A stretch of DNA of 64,000 nt from contig OZ245997.1 in assembly GCA_965230195.1 (NCBI GenBank), positions 3,472,001 through 3,536,000 on the forward strand, written 5' to 3'. This document shows, piece by piece, positions 56,032-63,460 of the stretch. A program made the position numbers and the translations under genes. How positions within the stretch are numbered: the first letter of the stretch is position 1; the number at the start of each line of letters is the position of its first letter. The notes below the pieces were generated by a model. That model did not search any database, was not told where the DNA came from, and was given only the letters and a program-made list of their open reading frames with translations. Source of the stretch: Putridiphycobacter sp965230195. GTDB taxonomy: Bacteria; Bacteroidota; Bacteroidia; Flavobacteriales_D; Crocinitomicaceae.

Positions 56032-56049
56032 CGTCATTATTACACAAAT
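56027..56049. promoter_or_regulatory. Candidate NrtR operator, site 2 (on the operon promoter)
   Basis: ATTTGCGT (56027-56034), seven bases, ACACAAAT (56042-56049): 7 of 8 arm positions are complementary. It overlaps the -7 element and the likely transcription start, an ideal place for a repressor. It is the best of the three copies of this motif around nrtR. Confidence 0.7.
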
Positions 56050-56059
56050 CAAAACTAAA

Positions 56060-56611
56060 ATGAAATATTCATTGTCAATTTTAAAAGAAAAGGTAGAAGA
56101 GGGGCAACAACCGAAATATTTGTTTTTCTGGGGACATCAACCCAACAAAGATGGATCAATTGGTAAAGGTTGCCTAAGTCAATGGTGGGAAAGTCCTTTT
56201 ACAGTTGAGGGTGAAACCTATTTGACAGCTGAACATTGGATGATGGCACAAAAAGCAGTGTTGTTCGGTGATCAGACGATCAGGAAAGAAATTTTAAAAG
56301 CTGAAAGTCCTGGAAAAGCAAAAGTATTAGGACGAAAAGTCAAAGGATTTAATGATCGAATCTGGAATAAAGCAAAATATGATATTGTTAAAACAGGATC
56401 ATTTCATAAGTTTAACCAGAATAGTGATTTAAAAAAATATTTAATACAAACTGAAAACCGTGTTTTGGTAGAAGCCAGCCCCGTAGATCCGGTTTGGGGA
56501 ATTGGTTTGCCTGCTGACCATTTAGATGCCAGTCAACCGGCTATGTGGAGGGGCTTAAACCTTTTAGGTTTTGCATTAATGGAGGTAAGGGACGAATTAA
56601 TAAAAGAATAA
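56060..56611 (+). CDS. NADAR-domain protein (YbiA-like)
   Basis: From ATG 56060 the protein has 183 residues; the promoter position rules out the longer start. It is a NADAR domain: LFFWGHQPNKDG, SQWWESPFTVEGETYLTAEHWMMAQKA, and LVEASPVDPVWGIGLP. NADAR proteins act as N-glycosidases; E. coli YbiA clears riboflavin intermediates and other members remove ADP-ribose from guanine. It is the first gene of an operon of ADP-ribose enzymes under a likely NrtR operator, so de-ADP-ribosylation of nucleic acid is the best guess. Confidence 0.88.
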   Translation: MKYSLSILKEKVEEGQQPKYLFFWGHQPNKDGSIGKGCLSQWWESPFTVEGETYLTAEHWMMAQKAVLFGDQTIRKEILKAESPGKAKVLGRKVKGFNDRIWNKAKYDIVKTGSFHKFNQNSDLKKYLIQTENRVLVEASPVDPVWGIGLPADHLDASQPAMWRGLNLLGFALMEVRDELIKE

Positions 56612-56613
56612 GT

Positions 56614-57606
56614 ATGTGGTTTAAGGATTTAATGGGGTTTGAGGAGTTGTCTCCCGAAAATGTTAGAGATAAGATCAGTATTGATGGTAAACAGCTTGTT
56701 TCAAAAGTCAACGGAAAATCTTATCGATTTGGCGATTTAGAAGTGCCGGAATTATCTGTGCTGAGAAAAAGAGGCGGCGAATTAACAACTTATTCTGATC
56801 GATTGGTGGTATCAGAAGTGGTTGGGAATGTTCAGGATTTCCATTGCTTTAAAGAAAATAGTGGTGCTGTTTTTCAGGCTGCCTCCCAGTTTAATTTACT
56901 TGAAATGGTTGCACCTTCTGTAAAGCCGGAAGCAGGAGTGGGCATCTACGAAACGGATTATACTCAGGGACCAGCTTGTGCTATTGCTTGTGGGGCCGGA
57001 ACAATTTACAGGAACTATTTTGCTCCGGTTAATGGTGAAATCGGACAAACGGCCAACAATCAAATTGATTGCCTTGATGAAATTGGAAAGGTGTTAAACA
57101 ATAAAGAATTGAAATTATGGGACATGCGAAACGGCTATGCCATGTTAACCACTGGCGGACTTGAGTACATCACTGAGTATATTGAGCGCTTAACCGATTC
57201 AGAAAGGGAGGCATTAAAAGGCAAGCTTAAGATTGGTATTCAATGGGATACTGAGGTGACCTTAATGAATGATAAGAACCGGGTAACCCAGACTTATTGT
57301 TCGGCACTACCAATAGCATATTGCCATATTCATACCGGATATTGGGAAAGTTTTGCCAGGTTAATTTTAGAAGCCACTTATGAGGCTACATTTTATACAG
57401 CCTTACTGAATTATAATAAAACAGGAAATAATAAGCTGTTCCTGACTTTAGTTGGAGGAGGGGCATTTGGTAACAGGGGCAGTTGGATTTTAGAATCACT
57501 GGAAAAAGTACTGGCCCAATTTAAAAATACGCCTCTTGATGTAAAAATGATAAGTTATGGCTCTCCTCATATAGGAGTACAGGAGCTATTGGAAAAGTTT
57601 AAATAA
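56614..57606 (+). CDS. Unrecognised protein in the NAD/ADP-ribose operon, macrodomain/PARG-like glycine motif
   Basis: ATG 56614 (330 residues) is 2 bases after the NADAR stop. I do not recognise a named family. Visible motifs are VFQAASQFNLLEMV, TDYTQGPACAIACGAGTIYRNYF, GQTANNQIDCLDEIG and LTLVGGGAFGNRGSWILESL. The last aligns by eye with LGAWGCGVFQNDPVMIAELF of the PARG-like gene at 61242, and FQAASQFNLLEM falls where PARG has NFASAKNPGGG. A divergent macrodomain-type ADP-ribose fold is therefore possible. The glutamates of the PARG GGG...QEE loop are not seen. It is cytoplasmic. Confidence 0.6.
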   Translation: MWFKDLMGFEELSPENVRDKISIDGKQLVSKVNGKSYRFGDLEVPELSVLRKRGGELTTYSDRLVVSEVVGNVQDFHCFKENSGAVFQAASQFNLLEMVAPSVKPEAGVGIYETDYTQGPACAIACGAGTIYRNYFAPVNGEIGQTANNQIDCLDEIGKVLNNKELKLWDMRNGYAMLTTGGLEYITEYIERLTDSEREALKGKLKIGIQWDTEVTLMNDKNRVTQTYCSALPIAYCHIHTGYWESFARLILEATYEATFYTALLNYNKTGNNKLFLTLVGGGAFGNRGSWILESLEKVLAQFKNTPLDVKMISYGSPHIGVQELLEKFK

Positions 57607-57618
57607 AAATGCAAAAAA

Positions 57619-58476
57619 ATGAAATTAACAATCAATAGTTATTCAACTGCTTTATTTTCAACATGGCATTTTATAGAGGAATTTAAACTTTTATTTGATG
57701 CAGGTGATGGTTTAGTGGCTAATTTGATGGGGAAATGTGGCAAAATAAAACATGTTTTTATTTCACATGCTGATAGGGATCATGTGACGGGTTTATTGCA
57801 GTTCAATCAATTATTTGCACAGCATAACCCCATGATTTATTATCCAAAAGATGCGCAATCATTTCCATATCTGAATAAATTCTTTCAACAGTTCGACCCG
57901 CATAATAGAGGGACTGGCTGGCAGGCGATTGATCATTTGGAAAAGGTTGACATTAAGCCTGGTTATGTCGTTGAGTCTTTTGAAAACAGCCATGTGAATA
58001 AGGTCGGTTTAAAAAGCTTGTCTTATCGGGTTATTGAGGAAAAGAACAAGCTAAAGACTGAGTTTTTAAACCTGAGTCCGGAAAAGCTGATTGAATTAAA
58101 AAAACGAAAAGGAAACGGGTACTTATTTGACAAACGGCAGAACACTGCATTAACCTATTCCGGCGATACACCGGTGGAGGATTATACTGTCTATGATCAG
58201 TCTGAGGTATTGATTCATGAAGCTACTTTCTTGAAAAAGACCGAGACAACTGAGAAAAACAGCCATAGTTCACTGGAAGAAGTAATGAAGATGGTTTCGG
58301 AAATTAAGGTGGGAAAATTAGTCTTGAGTCACTTTTCTTCCAGATATGATCAGGCAGAAATTGACAGAGAGATTTTAAAATTAATAAAAGATTACCAAAT
58401 CAAAACGCCTGTTTGGCGCATACCAATTGGTAAAACGGTGAAGGATATTTTGAATACAAACCCTATAAACCAATGA
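57619..58476 (+). CDS. RNase Z-like metallo-beta-lactamase protein with altered metal motif
   Basis: A 285-residue MBL-fold protein. The metal motif reads SHADRDHVTG (H50, D52, D54, H55), so the second His of HxHxDH is replaced by Asp. Later ligands of RNase Z are present: ENSHVNKVGLKSLSYRV, YSGDTPV, LIHEATF and LSHFSSRY. The order and spacing are those of RNase Z, which trims tRNA 3' ends, but this copy lies in an ADP-ribose operon and may act on a different phosphodiester. Its stop overlaps the next gene's ATG (ATGA). Confidence 0.8.
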   Translation: MKLTINSYSTALFSTWHFIEEFKLLFDAGDGLVANLMGKCGKIKHVFISHADRDHVTGLLQFNQLFAQHNPMIYYPKDAQSFPYLNKFFQQFDPHNRGTGWQAIDHLEKVDIKPGYVVESFENSHVNKVGLKSLSYRVIEEKNKLKTEFLNLSPEKLIELKKRKGNGYLFDKRQNTALTYSGDTPVEDYTVYDQSEVLIHEATFLKKTETTEKNSHSSLEEVMKMVSEIKVGKLVLSHFSSRYDQAEIDREILKLIKDYQIKTPVWRIPIGKTVKDILNTNPINQ

Positions 58477-58949
58477 ATCAAATCAAGTACATAAAAGGAG
58501 ACGCCACAGTGCCTCAGGCTAAAGGAGTCAAGATTATTGCACATATCTGTAATGATATCGGCGGTTGGGGTAAAGGCTTTGTACTGGCCATTTCAAAACG
58601 GTGGTCAGCACCTGAAGCGGCCTATCGGAAATGGCACAGAGAGCGGGCTAAGAATAATTTTGCTTTGGGTGAAATTCAAATCATTCAGGCAGAGCAATAC
58701 ATTCATATAGCCAATATGGTTGGTCAGCGGGGGATAAAAACAGGAAGTAAAGGTGTACCTATTAGGTATGAAGCAGTAGAAAGTTGTTTGGAGAAACTGG
58801 CAGAGCAGGCAGAGGCATTAGAAGCTTCAGTACATATGCCAAGAATTGGTTGCGGTTTGGCAGGAGGGAAATGGAGTAAAATAGAACCAATCATTGAAAA
58901 CACATTATTAAGACAAAACATAATAACTTATGTTTATGATTTTGAATAG
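58473..58949 (+). CDS. Macrodomain protein (Appr-1''-p type)
   Basis: A 158-residue single macrodomain: IKYIKGDATVPQAKG, IIAHICNDIGGWGKGFVLAISKRW, IHIANMVGQRG and VHMPRIGCGLAGGKW. The AHxCND..G.wG.G motif belongs to the macrodomain branch that binds ADP-ribose or ADP-ribose-1''-phosphate. A role in hydrolysing the cyclic or 1''-phosphate product made by KptA (62240) is plausible. It overlaps the RNase Z-like gene by 4 bases. Confidence 0.85.
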   Translation: MNQIKYIKGDATVPQAKGVKIIAHICNDIGGWGKGFVLAISKRWSAPEAAYRKWHRERAKNNFALGEIQIIQAEQYIHIANMVGQRGIKTGSKGVPIRYEAVESCLEKLAEQAEALEASVHMPRIGCGLAGGKWSKIEPIIENTLLRQNIITYVYDFE

Positions 58950-58979
58950 GAGTCAGATAGGTTCAAAATAAGAAATGAA

Positions 58980-59666
58980 ATGAAAAAAATAGTAGTATTA
59001 ACAGGCGCTGGTATCAGTGCCGAAAGCGGAATAAAAACATTTAGAGACAGTAATGGTCTATGGGAAAACCATGATGTGATGGAAGTCGCTTCACCTCAGG
59101 GTTGGCGAAAAGACAGGGAATTGGTTTTAGAATTTTATAACCAAAGGCGCCGGCAATTACACGAAGTGGAGCCCAATGAGGCCCATCATATTTTGGCAGA
59201 ATTAGAAGCGCATTTCGAAGTGGAAATCATTACCCAGAATATTGATGATTTACATGAACGGGCGGGCTCAACCAATATTATGCATTTGCATGGAGAACTG
59301 TTTAAGTCGCGTTCGTCCAACAACAAAAAATATGTGTACGAACAAAAAGGGGACATTAATATTGGGGATAAAGCCGAGGATGGCGCACAGCTCCGGCCAC
59401 ATATCGTGTGGTTTGGTGAAGATGTCCCCATGATTCCCAAAGCGGCTGAAATTGTAAAAACAGCAGATTTCCTGATTGTAATCGGTACCTCTATGCAGGT
59501 TTATCCTGCTGCAGGGCTGGTTAACTATATGCCGGACGACTGCCAGTTAATTGTCATCAATCCGGATGATACCGATTTTAATTTTGGTGGTTCCGCGGTA
59601 GTCATGAAAGAAAAAGCAGTAAGGGGGATGCAATTATTAAAACCCATTTTAATTGAAAGAAAGTGA
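58980..59666 (+). CDS. Sirtuin (NAD-dependent protein deacylase), lacking zinc cysteines
   Basis: A 228-residue sirtuin with VVLTGAGISAESGIKTFRD, ITQNIDDLHERAG and HLHGE (catalytic His), and IVIGTSMQVYPAAG. FYNQRR has the Tyr/Arg of class III deacylases (CobB, SIRT5), which favour succinyl or malonyl groups. The zinc-binding Cys of normal sirtuins are missing in the stretch after the catalytic His (FKSRSSNNKKYVYEQK). The gene is in the ADP-ribose operon, so its product O-acyl-ADP-ribose may be a substrate of the macrodomain proteins. Confidence 0.88.
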   Translation: MKKIVVLTGAGISAESGIKTFRDSNGLWENHDVMEVASPQGWRKDRELVLEFYNQRRRQLHEVEPNEAHHILAELEAHFEVEIITQNIDDLHERAGSTNIMHLHGELFKSRSSNNKKYVYEQKGDINIGDKAEDGAQLRPHIVWFGEDVPMIPKAAEIVKTADFLIVIGTSMQVYPAAGLVNYMPDDCQLIVINPDDTDFNFGGSAVVMKEKAVRGMQLLKPILIERK

Positions 59667-60070
59667 AAACAAAATTATACAGACCAATAGGTGTAAAAGA
59701 ATACCAATTGATCAAAGCAGCCGACTATTCTGGTTTTCCACCAAGATTAGAGTGGCAGCCGATATTTTATCCGGTCATGAACCAACAATATGCTGAGCAA
59801 ATTGCCCTGGACTGGAATACCAAAGATGAGTTTTCTGGCTATTGTGGTTTGGTAACTGCTTTTGAAGTAAATAGTGATTACCTAAAGCAATACCCTGTTC
59901 AAAATGTAGGTGGACAAAGCCATGATGAATTATGGGTGCCCTCTGAAGAACTGGAGGCTTTTAATGAGCAGATTATTGGAAAGATTGAAATTGTCAACGC
60001 CTTTTTTGGGGAGGCCTTTGAGATGGATACTTTGCCTGAATTAAAAAACTATTATAAGAAATGGAAATAG
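59663..60070 (+). CDS. 'ADP-ribosylation/crystallin J1' family protein
   Basis: A 135-residue protein starting at GTG 59663, whose GTGA overlaps the sirtuin stop. LYRPIGVKEYQLIKAADYSGFPPRLEWQPIFYPVMN is typical of small proteins often listed as 'ADP-ribosylation/crystallin J1', which have no proven activity. It is not an ADP-ribosylglycohydrolase by motif. Its place between a sirtuin and a MacroD-type macrodomain supports a role in ADP-ribose metabolism. It overlaps the next gene by 10 bases. Confidence 0.65.
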   Translation: MKTKLYRPIGVKEYQLIKAADYSGFPPRLEWQPIFYPVMNQQYAEQIALDWNTKDEFSGYCGLVTAFEVNSDYLKQYPVQNVGGQSHDELWVPSEELEAFNEQIIGKIEIVNAFFGEAFEMDTLPELKNYYKKWK

Positions 60071-60576
60071 AATTAATAAAGGGGGATATCACTAAGGTAA
60101 CAGCTGATGCAATTGTGAATGCTGCCAATTCCTCACTATTAGGTGGAGGAGGTGTTGATGGTGCAATCCATAGAGTGGGTGGTCCTGAAATACTGGAAGA
60201 TTGTATTAAAATCCGAAATAAACAAGGCGGATGCAAGACCAGTGAGGCAGTGATAACCAGAGCGGGAAAATTAGATGCAAAACATGTCATTCATACGGTT
60301 GGCCCGGTATACAATAATGGCGGAAAGGTAAAGGAAAATCAACTGGCAGACTGTTACAGGAATGTCATTGAACTATCATTGGAACAGGGTTTAAATACCA
60401 TTGCATTTCCTAATATCAGTACTGGAATTTACCGTTTTCCAAAACAATTGGCAGCAGAAATAGCTGTTAAAACAATAAAATCATATCAGGATAATGCTCA
60501 ACTGCAAACAGTGATGTTCGTCTGCTATGATGATGAAAATTATAATATCTATCGATCCTTATTAAAGGATCCATAA
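60061..60576 (+). CDS. MacroD/YmdB-type macrodomain hydrolase
   Basis: A 171-residue macrodomain with the MacroD catalytic arrangement: GDITKVTADAIVNAANSSLLGGGGVDGAIH, CKTSEAVITRAGKL, VIHTVGP, and AFPNISTGIYRFP. These residues bind ADP-ribose and hydrolyse O-acetyl-ADP-ribose or mono-ADP-ribosylated acidic side chains. It would use the sirtuin's product. ATG 60061 lies inside the preceding gene's end, so they are coupled. Confidence 0.92.
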   Translation: MEIELIKGDITKVTADAIVNAANSSLLGGGGVDGAIHRVGGPEILEDCIKIRNKQGGCKTSEAVITRAGKLDAKHVIHTVGPVYNNGGKVKENQLADCYRNVIELSLEQGLNTIAFPNISTGIYRFPKQLAAEIAVKTIKSYQDNAQLQTVMFVCYDDENYNIYRSLLKDP

Positions 60577-60586
60577 AAAGAAGAAA

Positions 60587-61222
60587 ATGAAACTAAATAT
60601 AAAACCTTATTTGGAGGCGTGCCAAAGCTGGCCGGAAAACGGTCATCATATTATGGCACAATACAATAAGGAGGAAATTATTGTTTACCAATCGTACAGG
60701 CCTGAAATTGGCAATTTTGCGGTTCAAAATCAATTTTTTGGTGGAGAATTCAGGTTAAGTAGAATGACCTGGATTAAACCCAATTTTTTGTGGATGATGT
60801 ACCGTAACGGTTGGGGGCAAAAAGAAGGACAAGAGGTTGTTTTAGCGATCCATCTTAAAGTAGAATCCTTTGAAAGGTATTGTCAACAGGCTGTTTATTC
60901 AAGTTATCAATCACACTTGTACAATTCACGTGAACAATGGCAATCTGAGGTAGAGAATTCAGAGGTCCGTTTACAATGGGATCCGGACCATGATCCTTAC
61001 GGTCAAAAGTTAGAAAGAAGGGCAATTCAGATTGGAATCAGAGGGGCGGAAATTGAAAACTTTGCAAAATCAGATATAATCTTAATTGAAGATATATCAG
61101 ACTTTGTGAATGAACAATACAAACACATTCAGGCAAAATCCTTAGATAAATTAATGGTGCCTGAAGAACAACCATTCTTGTTTTCTGATCCTGCTTTAAA
61201 TAAACGGTTAAGGATTGGATGA
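60587..61222 (+). CDS. DUF4291 protein
   Basis: A 211-residue protein matching DUF4291 by IIVYQSYRPEIGNFAVQNQFFGG, FRLSRMTWIKPNFLWMMYRNGWGQK and VRLQWDPDHDPYGQKLERRAIQIG. The activity of DUF4291 is not known to me; genes of this family occur beside NAD/ADP-ribose enzymes. It is soluble and cytoplasmic, 10 bases after the MacroD gene. Confidence 0.85.
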   Translation: MKLNIKPYLEACQSWPENGHHIMAQYNKEEIIVYQSYRPEIGNFAVQNQFFGGEFRLSRMTWIKPNFLWMMYRNGWGQKEGQEVVLAIHLKVESFERYCQQAVYSSYQSHLYNSREQWQSEVENSEVRLQWDPDHDPYGQKLERRAIQIGIRGAEIENFAKSDIILIEDISDFVNEQYKHIQAKSLDKLMVPEEQPFLFSDPALNKRLRIG

Positions 61223-61241
61223 TGAGTTAAAGTGAAAAAAA

Positions 61242-62237
61242 ATGAAAAGAGAAGAAAGGAAAGTGATAGCGCAGGAAACGCTGCGGATTATTAAAGATAA
61301 AACTTACAAAACAAATAGAGATACAAAGGTCGAATTGAGTGAGGCTTTTGATAAGAGCTTATCCAAAACAAAAGTTTGGACAGATCAGGCGTTGGAGGAA
61401 CTGACGAATCAATCGGGTGCTATCGGTCAATTTAATACTGAAATTGAAGTCACGGACGAAGATGCTGTTTCCGGTATTTTAAGACTAACAGAAAGCCATT
61501 CGAATGTCATGTGTTTAAACTTCGCCTCTGCAAAAAATCCCGGAGGTGGTTTTATTAATGGTGCAGTCGCTCAGGAAGAGGCATTGGCCATTTCATCAAA
61601 CTTATATGAAACACAATATAATACCAATGGCTTTTATGATTTACATAGAAACATAAAGTCTTGTATCTATACTGATACTATGATTTATAGCCCTGAAGTT
61701 GTTTTCTTTAGAAATCACTCAGGGGCATTACTTGAATCACCTGTAAAATGTAATATTATTACCGCTGCTGCGGTTAATACAGGTGTGGTTAAACAAAGGG
61801 AACCTGAACAATACCTTAAGGTTAGCCAAATAATGGAACAGCGCATTGAAAAGTTATTGTCTCTGGCTTTACATCATAATAACGAAGTATTAATTTTAGG
61901 CGCATGGGGCTGTGGCGTATTCCAAAACGACCCGGTGATGATTGCTGAATTATTCAGGAAACAAATTAATGGCCGGTTCAGGAATCAATTTAGAAAAATC
62001 TCATTTGCAGTATATTCTAAAAGAACTTGTCTAAAGTTGGAGCCGGATATTCGAACGGAAAGTATTGGTATTAGTGGCAAAACTCATTTTTCTTTGCATA
62101 GCTTTTGTGCTACGGAAATAAAAATAGCTGAAGCCAATGATACTAAGAGTTTTCGTGAAGTATTCGAATTCGACTCTAGACAAGTTCAAAATCAGAGATT
62201 TATAATGGCTTTTAAAGAAGCCTTTGAAAAGAATTAA
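61242..62237 (+). CDS. Bacterial-type poly(ADP-ribose) glycohydrolase (TIGR02452/DUF2263)
   Basis: A 331-residue protein of the microbial PARG family: LNFASAKNPGGGFINGAVAQEEALA holds the GGG-x7-QEE catalytic loop, and ILGAWGCGVFQNDP is the second signature of the macrodomain-like core. This enzyme cleaves poly- or mono-ADP-ribose linkages. In this operon it would complement the two macrodomains and the NADAR protein. The N-terminal 80 residues include the usual helical lead-in. The C-terminus is about 50 residues longer than I would expect. Confidence 0.9.
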   Translation: MKREERKVIAQETLRIIKDKTYKTNRDTKVELSEAFDKSLSKTKVWTDQALEELTNQSGAIGQFNTEIEVTDEDAVSGILRLTESHSNVMCLNFASAKNPGGGFINGAVAQEEALAISSNLYETQYNTNGFYDLHRNIKSCIYTDTMIYSPEVVFFRNHSGALLESPVKCNIITAAAVNTGVVKQREPEQYLKVSQIMEQRIEKLLSLALHHNNEVLILGAWGCGVFQNDPVMIAELFRKQINGRFRNQFRKISFAVYSKRTCLKLEPDIRTESIGISGKTHFSLHSFCATEIKIAEANDTKSFREVFEFDSRQVQNQRFIMAFKEAFEKN

Positions 62238-62239
62238 AA

Positions 62240-62785
62240 ATGAAAACACAAGATAAAAAGAGAATTAGTAAGTTGATGAGCCTGATACTGCGTCATCAAC
62301 CTGAGGTGATAGGGGTGGAGTTAGACTCACAGGGTTGGCTCGCTGTAGACCGGTTAATTACTGGAATTAACCATAAAGGATTTAGGGTTAATAAAGATGA
62401 TTTAAACGAAATTGTAGTGTCAAACGACAAGCAACGCTTTATATTCAATGATGACCAGACTATGATCCGGGCCAATCAGGGGCATTCGGTAAATATCGAT
62501 CTGGAACTAAAACCGGTTCAACCACCCGAATGGTTATACCATGGTACAGTCGCCCGTTTTTTGGATGCGATTAAGGCAGATGGACTTAAAAAGATGAGTC
62601 GCAACCATGTGCATTTAAGTCACGAAAGAGAAACAGCGGTTAATGTAGGTGGAAGAAGAGGAAAGCCTGTCGTATTATCAATCAGGTCAGGTGAAATGAA
62701 TCGTGACGGAATACTGTTTTTCCGATCTGAAAATGGGGTATGGCTGACCGACCATGTTGAACCAAAATACATTGAGTTTAAATGA
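62240..62785 (+). CDS. kptA: RNA 2'-phosphotransferase KptA/Tpt1
   Basis: A 181-residue protein with the Tpt1 pattern: SKLMSLILRHQPEVIG, DSQGWLAVDRLI, WLYHGTVARFLDAIKADGL and NHVHLSHERETAVNVGGRRG. KptA uses NAD+ to remove a 2'-phosphate from RNA, giving nicotinamide and ADP-ribose 1'',2''-cyclic phosphate. The needed Arg, His and second Arg appear to be kept. It begins 2 bases after the PARG stop and overlaps the next gene by 4 bases. It is the enzyme that links RNA repair to ADP-ribose in this operon. Confidence 0.93.
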   Translation: MKTQDKKRISKLMSLILRHQPEVIGVELDSQGWLAVDRLITGINHKGFRVNKDDLNEIVVSNDKQRFIFNDDQTMIRANQGHSVNIDLELKPVQPPEWLYHGTVARFLDAIKADGLKKMSRNHVHLSHERETAVNVGGRRGKPVVLSIRSGEMNRDGILFFRSENGVWLTDHVEPKYIEFK

Positions 62786-63330
62786 AAAAAATAGAATTGG
62801 CCGAAGGTATTTTTGTGATCAAAGATTTCTTATCAGGGAAAGAATGTGATGACCTGATCAACTTTAGCGAAAATCAAGGATATAATCCGGCTAAAGTCAA
62901 TATTCATGGTCGGGAAAGAATGATGACAATGGTGAGGAATAATGAACGGGTTTTACATAAAGATGAGGACTTTGCACAAACCTATTGGGAAAAGTTAAAA
63001 CCACATTGCAACGAACAAATTGGGAACCGTGTTCCTGTAGGACTGAATGAAATGTTCAGATTTTATAAATATGGCGTCCACCAAAGGTTTAAACGACATA
63101 GAGATGGTAGTTTTGTCCGGAACACTATGGAGAAGAGCCTGTTAACCTTTATGGTCTATTTAAATGATGACTTTGAAGGAGGAACCACTGAATTTGACGA
63201 CATTGAAATCAACCCAAAACAAGGAATGGCGCTGATTTTTGATCACGAACTCAAACATGAAGGAAAGAAAATAATCTCCGGCTTCAAATATGTGCTGAGA
63301 AGCGATATAATGTATAGGTTAATAGAATGA
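62782..63330 (+). CDS. 2-oxoglutarate/Fe(II)-dependent dioxygenase (prolyl 4-hydroxylase type)
   Basis: A 182-residue protein with a P4Hc-type fold: EMFRFYKYGVHQRFKRHRDGSF supplies the iron-binding HxD, FMVYLNDDFEGGTTEFDD is the core strand, and LIFDHELKHEGKKI with YVLRSDIMY gives the distal His and the 2-oxoglutarate Lys/Arg. Substrate unknown; RNA or protein hydroxylation is possible. It overlaps kptA (ATGA), the tightest coupling, so a joint action on RNA is worth testing. Confidence 0.85.
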   Translation: MKKIELAEGIFVIKDFLSGKECDDLINFSENQGYNPAKVNIHGRERMMTMVRNNERVLHKDEDFAQTYWEKLKPHCNEQIGNRVPVGLNEMFRFYKYGVHQRFKRHRDGSFVRNTMEKSLLTFMVYLNDDFEGGTTEFDDIEINPKQGMALIFDHELKHEGKKIISGFKYVLRSDIMYRLIE

Positions 63331-63394
63331 GAATTTTGCCTTGGAAGTTGTTTGTATCGATAAATTTGTAGTCCGAGCGTTTACATTGAGGGCT

Positions 63395-63424
63395 TCGAGC
63401 GGTCCCGATAACTATCGGGACGAG
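63395..63424. repeat. REP-like palindrome between operon genes
   Basis: GTCCCGATA and TATCGGGAC (within 63403-63422) form an almost perfect palindrome with flanks CGAGCG and GAGAAGC, resembling dispersed REP elements of Bacteroidota. It lies in the 130-base gap between the dioxygenase and phosphoesterase genes and may attenuate or stabilise the transcript. Confidence 0.55.
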
Positions 63425-63460
63425 AAGCAACAAGGATTCAAACCATATAGAAACAAAAAA

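Noticed and set aside
59663..60070. DarT-like toxin (ADP-ribosyltransferase of DNA) next to macrodomains
   Set aside because: The protein is too short and lacks the DarT catalytic pattern; the adjacent macrodomain belongs to a larger operon, so this is not a DarT-DarG pair.
63375..63424. Transposon end before the phosphoesterase gene
   Set aside because: Only a short REP-like palindrome is present; there is no transposase, no second end and no target duplication.
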